A stretch of 64,000 bases of DNA from Isoetes taiwanensis (lineage: Eukaryota; Streptophyta; Lycopodiopsida; Isoetales; Isoetaceae), in contig JAJEKV010000013.1 in NCBI GenBank assembly GCA_021234155.1, positions 60,001-124,000 on the forward strand, given 5' to 3'. Made by a program: the position numbers and the translations under genes. Below are positions 11,370 to 22,699 of this stretch, piece after piece. Under the pieces are notes generated by a model. It did not search any database, had not been told where the DNA came from, and worked only from the letters and a program-made list of their open reading frames with translations. Numbering within the stretch: position 1 is the first letter of the stretch; each line of letters opens with the position of its first letter.

Positions 11370-11960
11370 ATGGATGGCAAACTCAAATTTATAACTATGA
11401 TCCCTTGAAGGAGACCTTTAGAAGATAACTGAATAATAGAGGGATTGGGTTGGTAGAGATGTTGTTCAAGTGTAATATTTTGGCAATTATTCAGAGACGT
11501 GATGCACCTAGATATACCCCCTCCCCCCCCTCCCCCCCAACGGAACATGGTTATGATTTGGCTGATCATCAAAGCCATTGCATTGGGGAACTACTTTTAG
11601 GTCAAATGTGCGGGCACACGGAGATAGAACCATAGTGGTGCTAGAACAAAAAATCTATGCGTATAATTTCTCAGATCTGAAGCTGCTTCATCAGATTGAA
11701 ATGTTTGCAAACCCTAAAAGACTATACATTCTCCCCAGTGTCCAATTCTCTTATTCTTGCTTGCTCAAGCCTTCAAAAGTGCCAAGTACATGTGGAGCAC
11801 TATGGACTCAAAAAAATGAAATTCGTTAGTGCAGATGATTCACGTCTTGCCTATTTTACTCTTACCTTGGATGGAAGACTGCTTGCAACAACTAGCGCCA
11901 AGGGAATGCTCATTCGCATCTTCAATACTATGAAGCTTGGAATCGGGGTTCTTGGCACGA
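11370..11960 (+). pseudogene. ATG18/WIPI-type beta-propeller protein, intron-less decayed copy
   Basis: Across three frames the order matches the N-terminal half of plant ATG18a-type proteins, PI3P-binding WD40 propellers of autophagosome formation. The segments are IYNYDPLKETFRR (11378-11415), GIGLVEMLFKCNILAI (about 11440-11486), [15 protein letters not shown] (about 11566-11593), [21 protein letters not shown] (11634-11694), [20 protein letters not shown] (about 11755-11815) and [19 protein letters not shown] through IRIFNT (11838-11928). At least one stop (after FRR, near 11414) and three frameshifts, one at the C-rich run 11518-11540, disable it. No introns interrupt the homology, so it is probably a processed copy. 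The lipid-binding FRRG/LRRG motif lies beyond the surviving part and is not seen. Confidence 0.8.
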
Positions 11961-12064
11961 AACTCAACCAATCTGAGCACATTGAATGTTGTTCCATGAT
12001 TAAGTATATTTTGATAGTGGGCAACCCACAAGAAGGTGTTTGTTCGATGGGGTTCCTTCCATAA

Positions 12065-13190
12065 ACATAATTGATATAAGCTTAGTATCCATTGTATTTT
12101 GCATGAACATATAGTGTATTACGTGGGATTGACAAAGAAACTCTCCACCTTCGGTGTGTACATAAGGCCCCACATCTAAGTACATTAGAAGATGCCTCGA
12201 TTTCTTAACCTAATTGTGTTGAATTGAAGATCCATTGATATACATAACTTCCAAATGTTTTATGAATATGTTCTTTCAAATGTTTTATAAATCTCTTTAG
12301 TTAGATTGTGTTCGTCTCAACTCTCCCAAAAAAACATGGTTTTGAAACTAAAGCAAGCAAATGCCTTGTGTTGGCCAGACTTCATCCAAGTAATAATTGT
12401 TGCATAAATCAAAGACTTCTGTAGCTACTCGCTAAAAATCTTATCCTCAATTGTGGAACAATAAGACGAAAGAAAATTTGACAAACTACCCCTTATTTCT
12501 AAAAAGGGGAGAAAAGGAGAAAGAGATTTCTTTATAGTAGAGACAGGCAGAAACATTATAAACATAATAATTAGAAAGAAGCATTGCATTTAATCTAGGC
12601 TTTAGAGGTTTTATTCCATAGTCCTTGGTTTGATCTATTGTTATGATTTTAGATATCAAGAAGCATTGGGAATTAAGCCTCGTAAAACTGAGAAATGCAG
12701 GGAAATAAAGCACCCACGAAGTTTAGAAGAGAAGAGGACAAACATTCAAAGTCTAAATCTTTAGAAATTGTTAATTTCAAATTCAAAGGTGGCCAGTATT
12801 CTGCCCATAGACAGCTCTCAAACATATCTACTAGTACAATAGTAACTGTACACAAACGTGCGAAAGTTAATATTCTTCGAAATTGTAATCTTCTCAAGAA
12901 TATTACGCAAGCAAAGAGATTAATAGCTGCAGCTGGCCTTCTACTATTTGTACACAAAAAATGATCTAGTGGATACAAGATATCAAAATGAAGTTATATG
13001 ACATTTAGCCATGGGACCGGAAAGCAAGAATAGGATAGCCGTATGGGATTAAGACTTGAACCACTGAGATATTTATGGAACCTATGTATACCTTTTAAAA
13101 AATTTCAATCTCATGGCAAGTTTTCTTTATGCTGCTAATATTTTTGTTGTATCGTCTTAAAATATTGTTCAATTCGAGGGGTTAGTTGAT
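12065..13190. other. Intergenic, no gene recognised
   Basis: The stretch is AT-rich with only short unrelated frames. I see no RNA gene, repeat array or transposon end. Confidence 0.35.
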
Positions 13191-13192
13191 CA

Positions 13193-13437
13193 TTAGCAAG
13201 CTGAAAGGTACTTGAAAAGTTGGAACCCAGAACGAAGGGATGAGCAAAATATGAAAATGAAAGCAAACATGGCCATGGCTATAGAGGCTGAGATTTGCTG
13301 ACAAAATGTCAAGGTGCAATGACCAAAAGCATAGTAATTTCCGCAGCTGCAGAAGCGCTTGAGAGAAGAAGGATTGAGCTTAACTGCACATGAAAAACGT
13401 TGATTAAAAGAATACCAACTTAGAATTAAAAACAAGA

Positions 13438-13473
<36 letters not shown>

Positions 13474-14072
13474 GCATATAAAGCATATGTACTCTGGAAG
13501 AGGGGACGGCAACTCTACTTGTGCAGCTAGAGTAATGCAACTGCAAATAATTTGAAGAAAGGAATAGGACATGACAAGTCCACTTATAGCAGCTAGATAT
13601 CTACAAAACAAATGAATAAAATAGCTATTGGAATGGCTCTGTTTTTTAAATAAGTATGCTTAGTTTAGGAGATAAATAAGCCATCTTACACTAGGCCACC
13701 ATCCCCCGTGTATGTATAGCCATCATTCTGATCTGAAACCATGACAGCAAGGGCTATCAAGCAAAGAACAAAGACAAGAAGTCTCAATATCAAGTTGAGC
13801 GCACTTGGGACCGTTTTCTGTGGAAGTGGACTTGCTCCGTTTTCAAATGAATTTGTACCTTGATGGTAACCACTAAGTCCATTAGGATTCAATGCTGGCT
13901 GTGTTAGAGGAACACCTTGTTTTCCTATCCCTTGAGGTTGCACATTAGCATTTGGGCCAAAGGCTATTGTTGCACTCAAGTATGCATCTCCTTGAGGCCT
14001 TGCATTTGAGTTAGGCCCAACCATTTCATCCACCATTGCCTTCCCCATCTCGCTTACATTTTCAACGCTCAT
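13193..14072 (-). pseudogene. CASP-like (CASPL) four-TM membrane protein gene, three exons, one-base frameshift
   Basis: Exon 1 (14072-13690) encodes a polar N-terminus and TM1 (LRLLVFVLCLIALAVMV). It ends at a good donor (GT|GTAAGA). Exon 2 (13600-13519) restores phase and encodes YLAAISGLVMSYSFLQIIC, the TM2 region. Exon 3 (13383-13193) starts with TM3 (LLLSSASAAAEIT) and ends with TM4 (ISASIAMAMFAFIFIFCSSL). The order and the SASAAAEI motif are those of Casparian-strip-membrane-domain-like proteins, which form plasma-membrane scaffolds. Exon 3 is 191 bases, so the frame shifts by one base between SASAAAEIT and the TFCQQ segment. This is either a recent inactivating deletion or a sequencing error, because the rest is well preserved. 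An (AAT)n array lies in intron 2. Confidence 0.72.
13438..13472. repeat. (AAT)n microsatellite
   Basis: About eleven perfect AAT units lie inside intron 2 of the CASP-like gene. Confidence 0.95.
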
Positions 14073-16300
14073 GCCTTCCTATTTATAACATGACTCACGT
14101 CTATACATGATGTAATATAATATACCAATTTAAATTTGTCACTATGTTGAAAAAGTTGTTTTGAAGGTCGTGCTTATAAATAACGACGTCTTGAAGTTCG
14201 TCTTATACCCCCCTTAATTAGCATGAAATGGCAAATATGCACGTTCTATTTTGTTTAAGACACATCCATACAAGACATCATCTGTATAATCACTTTTAGG
14301 CATAGATTCAAGGAATAGAACATAGAGAATGGCAAGAAATATACCAATCATAACTGATAGGAATCAGACCAAGAATTGTTCGGTGGATGGTATTGCTTAG
14401 GCAGTTTTAGTAATGTGGATAATATCCAACTTTTTTATTATGGAATATTCATTTATAGTAGGATGATGAAATGTTCATGTATAAATGTTTTGGAATTTGA
14501 TGAAAAACACATTCTGTTTTAGCATTTGGGAGTTGTTGAATACTACCTTTTTAAAGATACCAATTAGATTCTAGTGTTGAGGTGCATATTAGATATCTTT
14601 GAATCGTTGTCTATCATTATCTTCCATTAATAAGATGCACATGTAACCTCATATACTAGCAATGCCAAATGACAATAAAAAGGTCTCGTTCAAAAGTTCT
14701 TTTGTTAGGTACGCATAGAATTATGGTTCTTTAATCGAAAAAAATGGTTGCAAAGTAAAAAAAGAAACAAATTAAAAATATGTGCATTTGGTGTCACATA
14801 TATGCCGTAAAAAGCAGAACCCAATAAACAATACCTTCTTAAAGCCTCCAAACCTGAGCTATTGTGTTCAAACAAAAAATTGTATTGAAGCATTAGAAAA
14901 ATGATAATATATCATTGATTTAACACCCTCACAACTTGTAGCGCTTCACAAAATGTCAGTTCATAATCCTCATGCATAGAAGTTCATTTAAAGCAACACA
15001 AGTTAGATGATTGAGAGCTCTGGCTGATCTACAAAGAACATTGCGAGAATATCCAGCAAGCTGTGCCAAATAATATATGAAACCGAACATCATTTGCAGT
15101 ACATGCAATGCTTAATAAAAGATAAATATGCCAATTGTCGATGCAATGCTAAAACTTGATGTAGTGTAGGTCCAAAATAGGCATGAATTATGCAAGCCAG
15201 GAAAGAATTTGATTTGTAAAGAATAGAATAAGATCTGCAAAGCCGCAATGCGAGATAGTTGTTAACTATCTCTTGTCATGCAGCTTCCACTTTTTACAGC
15301 ATCTGCCATAACCAGAAAAATGCTTAGCATCTAATATAGAAGATAAAAAAAAAAATAAGATGTCGGAATCCATGATCAAATGTGAGTTTGAGTTATTACA
15401 TATTCCCTAAAGAAAAGCAAAAATGCACTTTTGCATGTCTAGGCCACAACTTTGTGATGGCAAAAAAACTTTAAAAATAGAGGAACTCTAGTTGGCATGA
15501 AGGCTTCGCTAATGGAAATGCAATTAAAGTTTTGACGCATAGAAAGAAACCGCATATGCATGCTATTGTAGCAAAATTGACTTCTTTATTTGAAGCCCCA
15601 CTATAATCTATACATGCAAGCTCCTAAAAGCATTATCAAAAATCATTTAAATGATGTGCATTGTCAAGTTATCTCAAAGCCCAAATATAATATAATAGAA
15701 TAGAGTTTTTATCATCCACGGAGACCAATTGGCCTATGGGACCCAACAGGAGGCGCAACAAGCGTATTACTGTCCATGGAAGCGCTAAAGATTGGTCAGG
15801 GTCCACATACTAATATTTTCCAGCCTTAAATGAAGGGCTAAGTAAGAGCCTTTGTTTTCACATCTCTTGCGCGAGTGTATGACTGAGAGCTTGAATCAGT
15901 AGTATTTGATACCCAATATCCAAATACATAAAACCCAACCTGTCAGCAAAGCAGATAGATTAACTTAATTTGAGCAAGTTTACAACTAGCAACTTAACAA
16001 TCTAGTTTATATTATCAATTTATCAACATCTAAACAACTCATATGAAGATTTAGTTCATCAGATGGAGATGATGTCATAATCTTCAAAGTCTTAGTAAAT
16101 GATCCTAAATACTATGGCATAAATACTTGATTAAACTTAGATGCTAAGTTACCATTCATGATGCAAAACCGTCAGCAGTCTGGACAAAACAAACAAAATT
16201 GTAACCTAAAAGCTTTGTCACACCTTTCAGTTTAGGGTAAGATACTTGTTATAGGACTATAAAATAGAAAGCTATGTTTCTATTTCAAAATTCGTGTTGG
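14073..16300. other. Intergenic, no gene recognised
   Basis: The stretch lies upstream of the CASP-like gene, so its promoter should be at the right of 14072; no specific motif is clear. Otherwise only short AT-rich frames are seen. A segment near 15709-15738 (TTTTTATCATCCACGGAGAC) recurs almost unchanged near 52229. Confidence 0.35.
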
Positions 16301-16304
16301 ATAA

Positions 16305-16645
16305 TATAAACCCTAAGCTCTAATTTTCGAGCTCAACTTGGCCCTTTTTTTTTTTTTTTTTGCATCAGCCTTATAAGCTGGTAACAACCAAGAAAACATG
16401 AAAAAGGAAGCTCAAGACTGAGATGCGTATTTATAAAGATACTCAACCATCGATAAAATTTTGGGCTACTTGTTATAAACCCTAAGCTCTAATTTTCGAG
16501 CTCAACTTGGCCCCTTTTTTTTTTTTTTTTGTGCATCGCCTTTATTTTGGTAACAACCAAGAAAACATGAAAAAGGAAGCTCAAGACTGAGATGCGTATT
16601 TATAAAGATACTCAACCATCGGTAAAAAAACTGGACTGGGCTACT
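16305..16645. repeat. 169-base direct tandem duplication
   Basis: The unit beginning TATAAACCCTAAGCTC at 16305 recurs at 16474. Both copies contain the same order of words (AATTTTCGAGCTCAACTTGG, a long T run, GGTAACAACCAAGAAAAC, ACTGAGATGCGTATTTATAA) and end in GGGCTACTTGT. Differences are few, mainly in the T-run and a short indel, so the duplication is fairly recent. Confidence 0.9.
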
Positions 16646-16984
16646 TGTACAACTAAAAAACCATGATATAAGTTGTCTGCCCAAATCATAAGAAATAATC
16701 TGCAACTTCGATGAAGATCAAATCCTAAATACCATGCAATCTAGTTAAGAAAAGGAAGAGCCAATGGCTTGAAGAACCAAAGGCGGTAGAGTTTAGAAAG
16801 TTATCAAACTCAAGCCATTGAGGAACCATGAAAATTTGATTTTTAGTACAACACTGAGCTCTCGTTTCCTTCTAGCAGGCCTTGAAGTGTTGCGACCCCA
16901 TTGCCACGTTGTAAGTTAGGTTGTAGAGATGACATCGTTTATACTAACCACCTTGGTCTTTGAAGAGACAAGAAACATGTCTCA

Positions 16985-18720
16985 TGCAGCAGAATCTGAT
17001 ATTATGGGCCCATGGATTTCACTATCAATGCTCGTGCTAAGAAGGCTTTCTGTACCTGCTCTAAGGTATTGATGGGCCAAGTCACACAGCTCTGCTTTGT
17101 GACTGTCGTTCTGCATTGCATACATTGCTTTCTAACCTGCTGTCACTTGCAACTGGATGGAAGTGTTCCAGTACATGGTAGAAGGAAACTCCACTCCCAA
17201 ATACTTGTAGGTGGATGTCACCACCATGTTTTGCCCGTGGATATTGAATGAAAGAGGCTTGACTGACGTGAGGATGAGAGCACCACTTTAGTCTTGACTA
17301 GATTGACGGGCATATCAGTGGCCTAGTAGAATATGCCCAGGGCATCTAGATGGCACTGCATGTCTTCCAAAGTGTAAGCTAGGATGTCCACATCATCAGC
17401 ATATGAGCTGCCGATGGCTCTGGTTTCCAATTGATCAATGTAAAGCCCAAATAACTTTAGAGAGAGAGAGAGGGGCGGGAGGGGGGCATGTCTGGCGGAC
17501 TCAATACTATTGTCAGATAGTTGGAACGTCAGTTCCAGTTGGCCTGAGCATGTCTCATATAGCCTATATACTGCATTTTGTAGATCCATAGAGACCCTCA
17601 GTTGTTGCAATCTTGCCCATAGCTTTTCTCGAGGCATAGTGCCAAAAACCTTGGCGTTGTCGATGAAGCAACAATATAAGTCTTGCCGACGGCTTCAATC
17701 AAAATCTGCAGTGTATCAATGGTTGAGTGTTGGGCCCTTAAATCCAGCCCGAGCGAGGTTTTGCACCTCTGCTGCTCCTACCTGTTCCGAATGCCGGCTA
17801 GCATTTTTGCAAACACCAAACTAACCATGATTGTTCGATAATTGGCCGGGTAGTGTGGGTGACCTGCCTTATAGATGGGAACAACCCTACTAGTAGTTCA
17901 CTTCGGGGAGGGAGGGAGGGAGGGGGCTTTTGTAATGCCATGTTAATAATGCAGTTAGGATCGGCACCATGGACGACCCTGTCCGCTTGAGCAACTCTGG
18001 CTACACAACATTGCCACTTCCCATTAGCAAGATGATGCTCTAAACGACATTCACCTCTGTGATTTCTAGTCAGGACTTTCTATGGGAGTATTGCTGCTCG
18101 AGCACCCTGAGGATCATAGAGTTGCTGTAAGTATTGACCCCACTGCTCAAATGTGATGTTCCGTGTAGGTTGTATTGGCTTTATGAGCACCCTTTGCCAG
18201 AGGGTCCCTGAATGACGGTGCGTTAGATAGAACATTTTCCTTTGATGCCTCGCGATGTACCTGGCTTTCTTATCCTTGAGGAAAGCGCGGTACTGTCTGC
18301 CTACATATGGGTATAAAGTAGGATCAATAACTTGACGGAGCTTGCATTTGAGTTCCTTACACTCAGCATTAAACCACCGAGTTACATGAGAAGGTTGTGA
18401 TCTCCGAGACCAGTCGCGGGCAGCTTCTCTCAAAGCACCTCTTTGCAGTCGTCCCAAGCACTTCAATCAACTGATCCATCTATTGCTCTAGCATAAAGAG
18501 CCACAAAATTCATATCGAAGTCATTTGCGAGCATCCAGGTGTAAGCCTCTGCATGCTCGTATTCCAAGCACGGCTGAGGCATGCGATGAGTTGCAGCACA
18601 GAGGTTTCGAACAGCCTGCCAAGCCAGCTGCAGATAAAGTGATAGGTGGCCTGAGTCGACCTCTTTCATCTCCACTATTTGTGTCCACCTGAAAATGATT
18701 GACCATATGCATATCCTACT
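16985..18720 (-). mobile_element. Non-LTR retrotransposon, decayed reverse transcriptase
   Basis: Reading leftwards, 18466-18080 is the endonuclease-to-RT linker (RARYIARHQRKMFYLTHR, ITFEQWGQYLQQLYDP). RT motifs follow at 17637-17323: LWARLQQL, LQNAVYRLYETCSGQLELT, LFGLYIDQLETR and the catalytic SSYADDVDILAYTL (about 17408-17367). After frameshifts comes a YKYLGVEF-type segment near 17210 and a GPIISDSAA tail near 16995. An upstream segment to 18712 overlaps the endonuclease C-terminus. It is the same family as 54616-56815: both share VYRLYETCS and LYxDQLE. Many stops and frameshifts make it inactive. Confidence 0.75.
17880..18079. other. Decayed linker inside the non-LTR element
   Basis: This part of the element separates the linker frame from the RT frame and contains a GGGA-rich run (17906-17928). 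I read no intact motif in it. Confidence 0.3.
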
Positions 18721-19815
18721 CAGCTACCAACACATAGTCCACCACACTGGACTCATGTATTGATTTGATTTATAACCATTGTCGCTACTCGAATAAGTAT
18801 ACTAATTTTATAAAAATATTTGTATGTAGACTTTAGAATATTTTTAAGTGGCCTAGATAGTAATTGCCAATGGTTGAAATGTACCCTAAAAACGCGTGAT
18901 TTTACTTGGCCCATGCAAAAAGCCATGTCGCAACATGGATGCTAGAAAAGTGCTAGCACGCTTCCCTAATTTTTTGTAACACGTCAATCCCTTCACCAAT
19001 CATCTAAAAAACACATTGTTTGAGTAGGAGAATTTGTTTTTTGATCCATAGAATCAGAATTAACACGTTTGTGATCCAAGATTCAAGGTGTTAATTTATT
19101 TCCAGCACGTCAAAGCATTCAAGTACTGCCCATAAATGCATTATTTGGGCAAGAGAATGTGTGTTGATCCAAACAATGAGAATTTGCCACCTCAACGATT
19201 CGAATGAAGGTGCTGAAAAAGTGAAATTTAGGGCACAGAATTCAACGCCTGTCATATCCCGTACCAACCCTTGAAAAATGACAAATACAACACATGGAAT
19301 GCATAAAACAGTGTTCTTTTGACGGGTACAACAAAAGTGAGTAGATGAAGCAAGAATGCACCAAAAACTCTAATTATAGGGCATCCATCCTACAAATAGA
19401 TTTTTTTTTTTTTGCCAATATAGCTTTGAGATTACACATTACATAGCCACATGTGCCACAGTAGCATGTGAACCCTTCATTTTTTTTTTACTTTTTATTT
19501 CTAATTTAACAGTTCATTTGTGTTGTTTCCGGAAGATATGTTTGAATGGTGAACTGAGTGCTAGGAGTTCGCCAACAACAAGTTGCAACAATGTGATTGA
19601 TTTTCCCAGCTTCTCTTAGGTGATTGCAATAGAAAAAGGAATGCAAGCAAAAAACACAAAGCAAATTTGAAAGAGAAATTGGTAGGCGGTGAGGATTTGT
19701 ATAATGTAGGATTGGTTAATCCTATGCAGTAGTGGCAATTAGTTGCTATAAAGTATAAGAGGTGATTATCTTGTGCAATTGTTGCGAGGGAAAGGTAGTA
19801 CATAAGGTTTGGCAT

Positions 19816-19850
19816 GGTTCAGGGACGATATTCGTATCCCTGAACCGTAT
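19816..19850. repeat. Perfect hairpin with 10-base arms
   Basis: GGTTCAGGGA and TCCCTGAACC flank an 11-base centre (CGATATTCGTA). It lies just outside the truncated end of the L1-type element and could be a small foldback or a by-product of the breakpoint. Confidence 0.75.
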
Positions 19851-19869
19851 TTTTCTGATGCCAGCACAT

Positions 19870-21130
19870 AGGATTTGGGATCTCCATGGTTCGGCTTCTC
19901 TGGTTTGTTGTACCGATACCTCTTTTCTTGGAAGAAGTGGGAGAAATGCTGAAAGGCAACCTCTTTAATATCTGCATGCGAATGAAGAATATGGCCATCA
20001 GGCAATGCTAATGACGACATTGATACCGCGTATTTCTTCTGACGCACAGCCCTGAAGAACATTCGAGGATTGGTATCCCCTTCCCTTAGCCACGTGATCA
20101 CCGCCTTCACCCGTGCCTGAGCAGCCCTCTTGGACTCATTAGCTGCAATGAGACGCAGTATCTCATTTTCATGCACACCATTGGAAGGCTGAAGTCTGAG
20201 AATTTCCAGTTCGCAATATAGTGCATCTAACACCTCCCGCTCTTAATGTGCCCTACAGCAAGGCCTTCACCATTCTTGACATCACGGAGTTATCGTGAAA
20301 GGTACGAAACCAGATCTGTCGGCATCCCCAGGAGAAATTAACGTCCTTCATGTAACTAGTATTTAATTTGAACACTGTACGCGCCGGCCTGACTGCACAA
20401 ATACCCTGGGAAATTAACTGTGGAGTGTGGTCAGAGACCGCGGTGGACAAAATATTATGCCGCTTGAGCAGAGGTGCCAGATCCGTTGCTAGGGTATTGA
20501 CATAGCATCTGTCATGGCGAGCATATGCCCGCCCCGCCCAAGTCCACTGATTACACCAAGTAAATGTGGAGCCACCCGACGACTCTGCCAAATGCAGGGA
20601 GTCTAACAACTTTAACCACTGTTCTCGTTCGAAACCCTGTATCACTTCCGATCCTCGGCCATACCTATCATGAATGGTCTCGACCATGTTGAAATCTCCC
20701 AACAAAAGCCAGGCCACATCAGCCCCCAGAGAAGTGACCTTGTTCCTCAACGATGGCCACAATGCTCCCCTTTGCCACACACTATTGTGTGCATAGACGT
20801 TCACAATCCTCCACTCGTGCCGACCCTCCACCACTTGATGATAACCCATCTACCCCAGCGGTCGGCAAGGGTAAATGTTACCCAAACATGCATTTTCCAC
20901 GCAATGGCGGATGCACCTTTAGAAGTCCCAGAGGTGGAAACTGCAATAGTGTATTGCGGGCCAAACATGTCTAGAAGTGCACGTGTGTCATCCTTGTGAC
21001 ACTTATGTTCTTGGAGACACAAGATATCTGGGTCCATCTTGCGAATAGCCAATGCCACTCTCGTTCTCTTACTAAATGACAAGCGAACCCCTCGGACATT
21101 CCAGCTCAAAATCTTCTTGTCCATATACAC
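19870..21130 (-). pseudogene. L1-type LINE ORF2, APE-like endonuclease and linker only
   Basis: ORF2 opens with KILSWNVRGVRL and PDILCLQEHKC, the first two APE endonuclease motifs. After a frameshift near 20850 it continues with RIVNVYAHNS, LLLGDFNMVE, RYGRGSE and the terminal SDHTP motif. A stop near 20253 is followed by a third segment (20233-19870) with ITWLREGDTNPRMFF and FQHFSHFF, the linker before RT. The RT itself is missing. The protein would nick target DNA if intact; here it is broken by at least two frame disruptions. Confidence 0.8.
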
Positions 21131-21149
21131 TAATGAGAAGAGGGATTCT

Positions 21150-22690
21150 TACGTTGCTTTTTCTTCCGCCCCCATCGCGCTGGCAAAGTAGGACCATGAT
21201 CTGAGTCATATGGCACAAATGCAAGCGGGTTATTAGTGAGAGTGACTCGTCTGCCCAGGAATCTGCCTCGTCCTCCCAGGAATGCACCTGCGCCACCTTG
21301 TCAAGCGCCATCCTCTCTGAGGAGCCTTGAGTGGACACTGAACCAGTTTTCGAAGGCTGCACCGCCAGACCGTGTACCAGGCATGGGTACAGATATTGGG
21401 ATTGTCGCTGCTCCGCTAACTCCTGAAGCTGTTGAATATGAAGCAGCTTCTGGGCGACCTCATCAGAGGTCACCATTTGGTCCACGCCTTCGAGTCTCAT
21501 CGGGTCAGCCATTGGCACGGTGTCCGCACTACACTGGTGTGGCCTACCAGGGATGGACCAAAGCTCAGGCTGAGACCTAGCCAGAGGCAACTTCTACTGT
21601 GCAAAATTCGCGGTAGAGCCTCGCTGCCGTTCGGAACTACCAAAGACCGGGTGGGCCTCGTGTTCGAATTGAGTCGCGAAGACTCGGAGGGCGGAAAAAC
21701 ATTCTTTGAATCTCCCATCGCTTTCAATAGCCTGAGGGAAAATCGAAGTACCAATCTTCGCCCGACCGCCATCGAAGATGGCAATGGCCTGGCCCGGCCG
21801 TAAAAGCTTAATAATGCATCTTGGGTGCCCGAACAATGGAGTGAGAGATATGCCCAACGAGGTCGTTGGCAATCGCAATCATCGACTCAGACAACAGCAT
21901 ATCTTCCGGAAAATCTAGCAACTGGAACCAACAAGAAATCTTTAGGCCCGACAGGGATCTGGCACTTACACCAGGAGTGTAATGCTGATAAATCAGATAG
22001 TTCCCCCACATGAGGTCAACATCTTTTGCCACTACTCTCTCCACTGCCACCGACTGGTCAAACATGAGGAGAAAGAAATTATTACCCAGGAACTTTATGG
22101 ACTGAAAAGGCAAGATCCCCAAACATTTAAAGTGAGCTTGCAACCATCCGCCCACCCTCCTTGCAATCCCGTATAATATACCAGCACCGCGCAAGAGACT
22201 AAATTAGAAATAGACTTCAGATGCTGCTGGTGATCTACCTCGACTATGTTGGCAGGAGGACGATTGGGATCAACCTGCATCTCTCTTCTGTTGTGTTGAT
22301 TTAAAAAGGCAAGAGCTTCCTCCATTCTGGGGGTATTGGCCGGAGCCACCGTATGCCGAATCCATTCCGAGAACTGAGGGCGTGAAAGCCTGCTCACAAT
22401 ATCATTTGTATGCCACGCAGGGTCCGCAGAGCCAACCCCTCGCCCTTCGACTGCTCGCCTCTCCGGAATTGTGGTTTTGCTGCTTGACCCCTTATATGTC
22501 CGCACAGCAACACCAACCTCTTCCACCCCCGAGGCACATCGCTAGACGGCCCTACTAATGAAAAGGGGTCATCAGATAAGGCATGAGCAGGCGAGCTTGA
22601 AATGCGGAATGGAGTAGCCGTCTCTAGTGGAGGCATGCTGCTTAGAATCTCCAATTCCAAATTGTGGGAAGACATGTGCATCTCGTCTGA
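21150..22690 (-). pseudogene. L1-type LINE ORF1 (gag-like, DUF4283), broken
   Basis: The frame segments 22681-22394, 22526-22095, 22194-21808 and 21878-21594 overlap and must be joined by frameshifts. The segment near 22110-21860 has the order expected for the RRM-like DUF4283 domain of plant LINE ORF1 proteins: a buried strand (KFLGNNFFLLMFDQ), W-GNYLI-Q, the LSGLKISCWFQLLDFPEDML type core and IAIANDLVG. Before it is a low-complexity N-terminus. I do not see a clear CCHC knuckle after it. ORF1 proteins bind the LINE RNA. ORF2 starts immediately downstream. Confidence 0.6.
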
Positions 22691-22699
22691 AGGCTGTGC

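Larger units (their letters stand above)
19870..22690 (-). mobile_element. L1-type LINE, 5' half only (ORF1 plus endonuclease; RT absent)
   Basis: Reading leftwards from about 22690, ORF1 is followed by ORF2 beginning at 21130. ORF2 stops being recognisable near 19870, after the endonuclease and the linker before RT. No RT core follows to the left; the next element (16985-18720) is of another family. Loss of the 3' half is the opposite of the usual 5' truncation of LINEs. It implies a deletion or recombination after insertion. The frames are broken in several places. Confidence 0.75.

Noticed and set aside
13426-13611. Small frame with a poly-isoleucine end
   Set aside because: The isoleucine run is translation of the (AAT)n microsatellite in intron 2 of the CASP-like gene; only its first 27 codons are a real exon.
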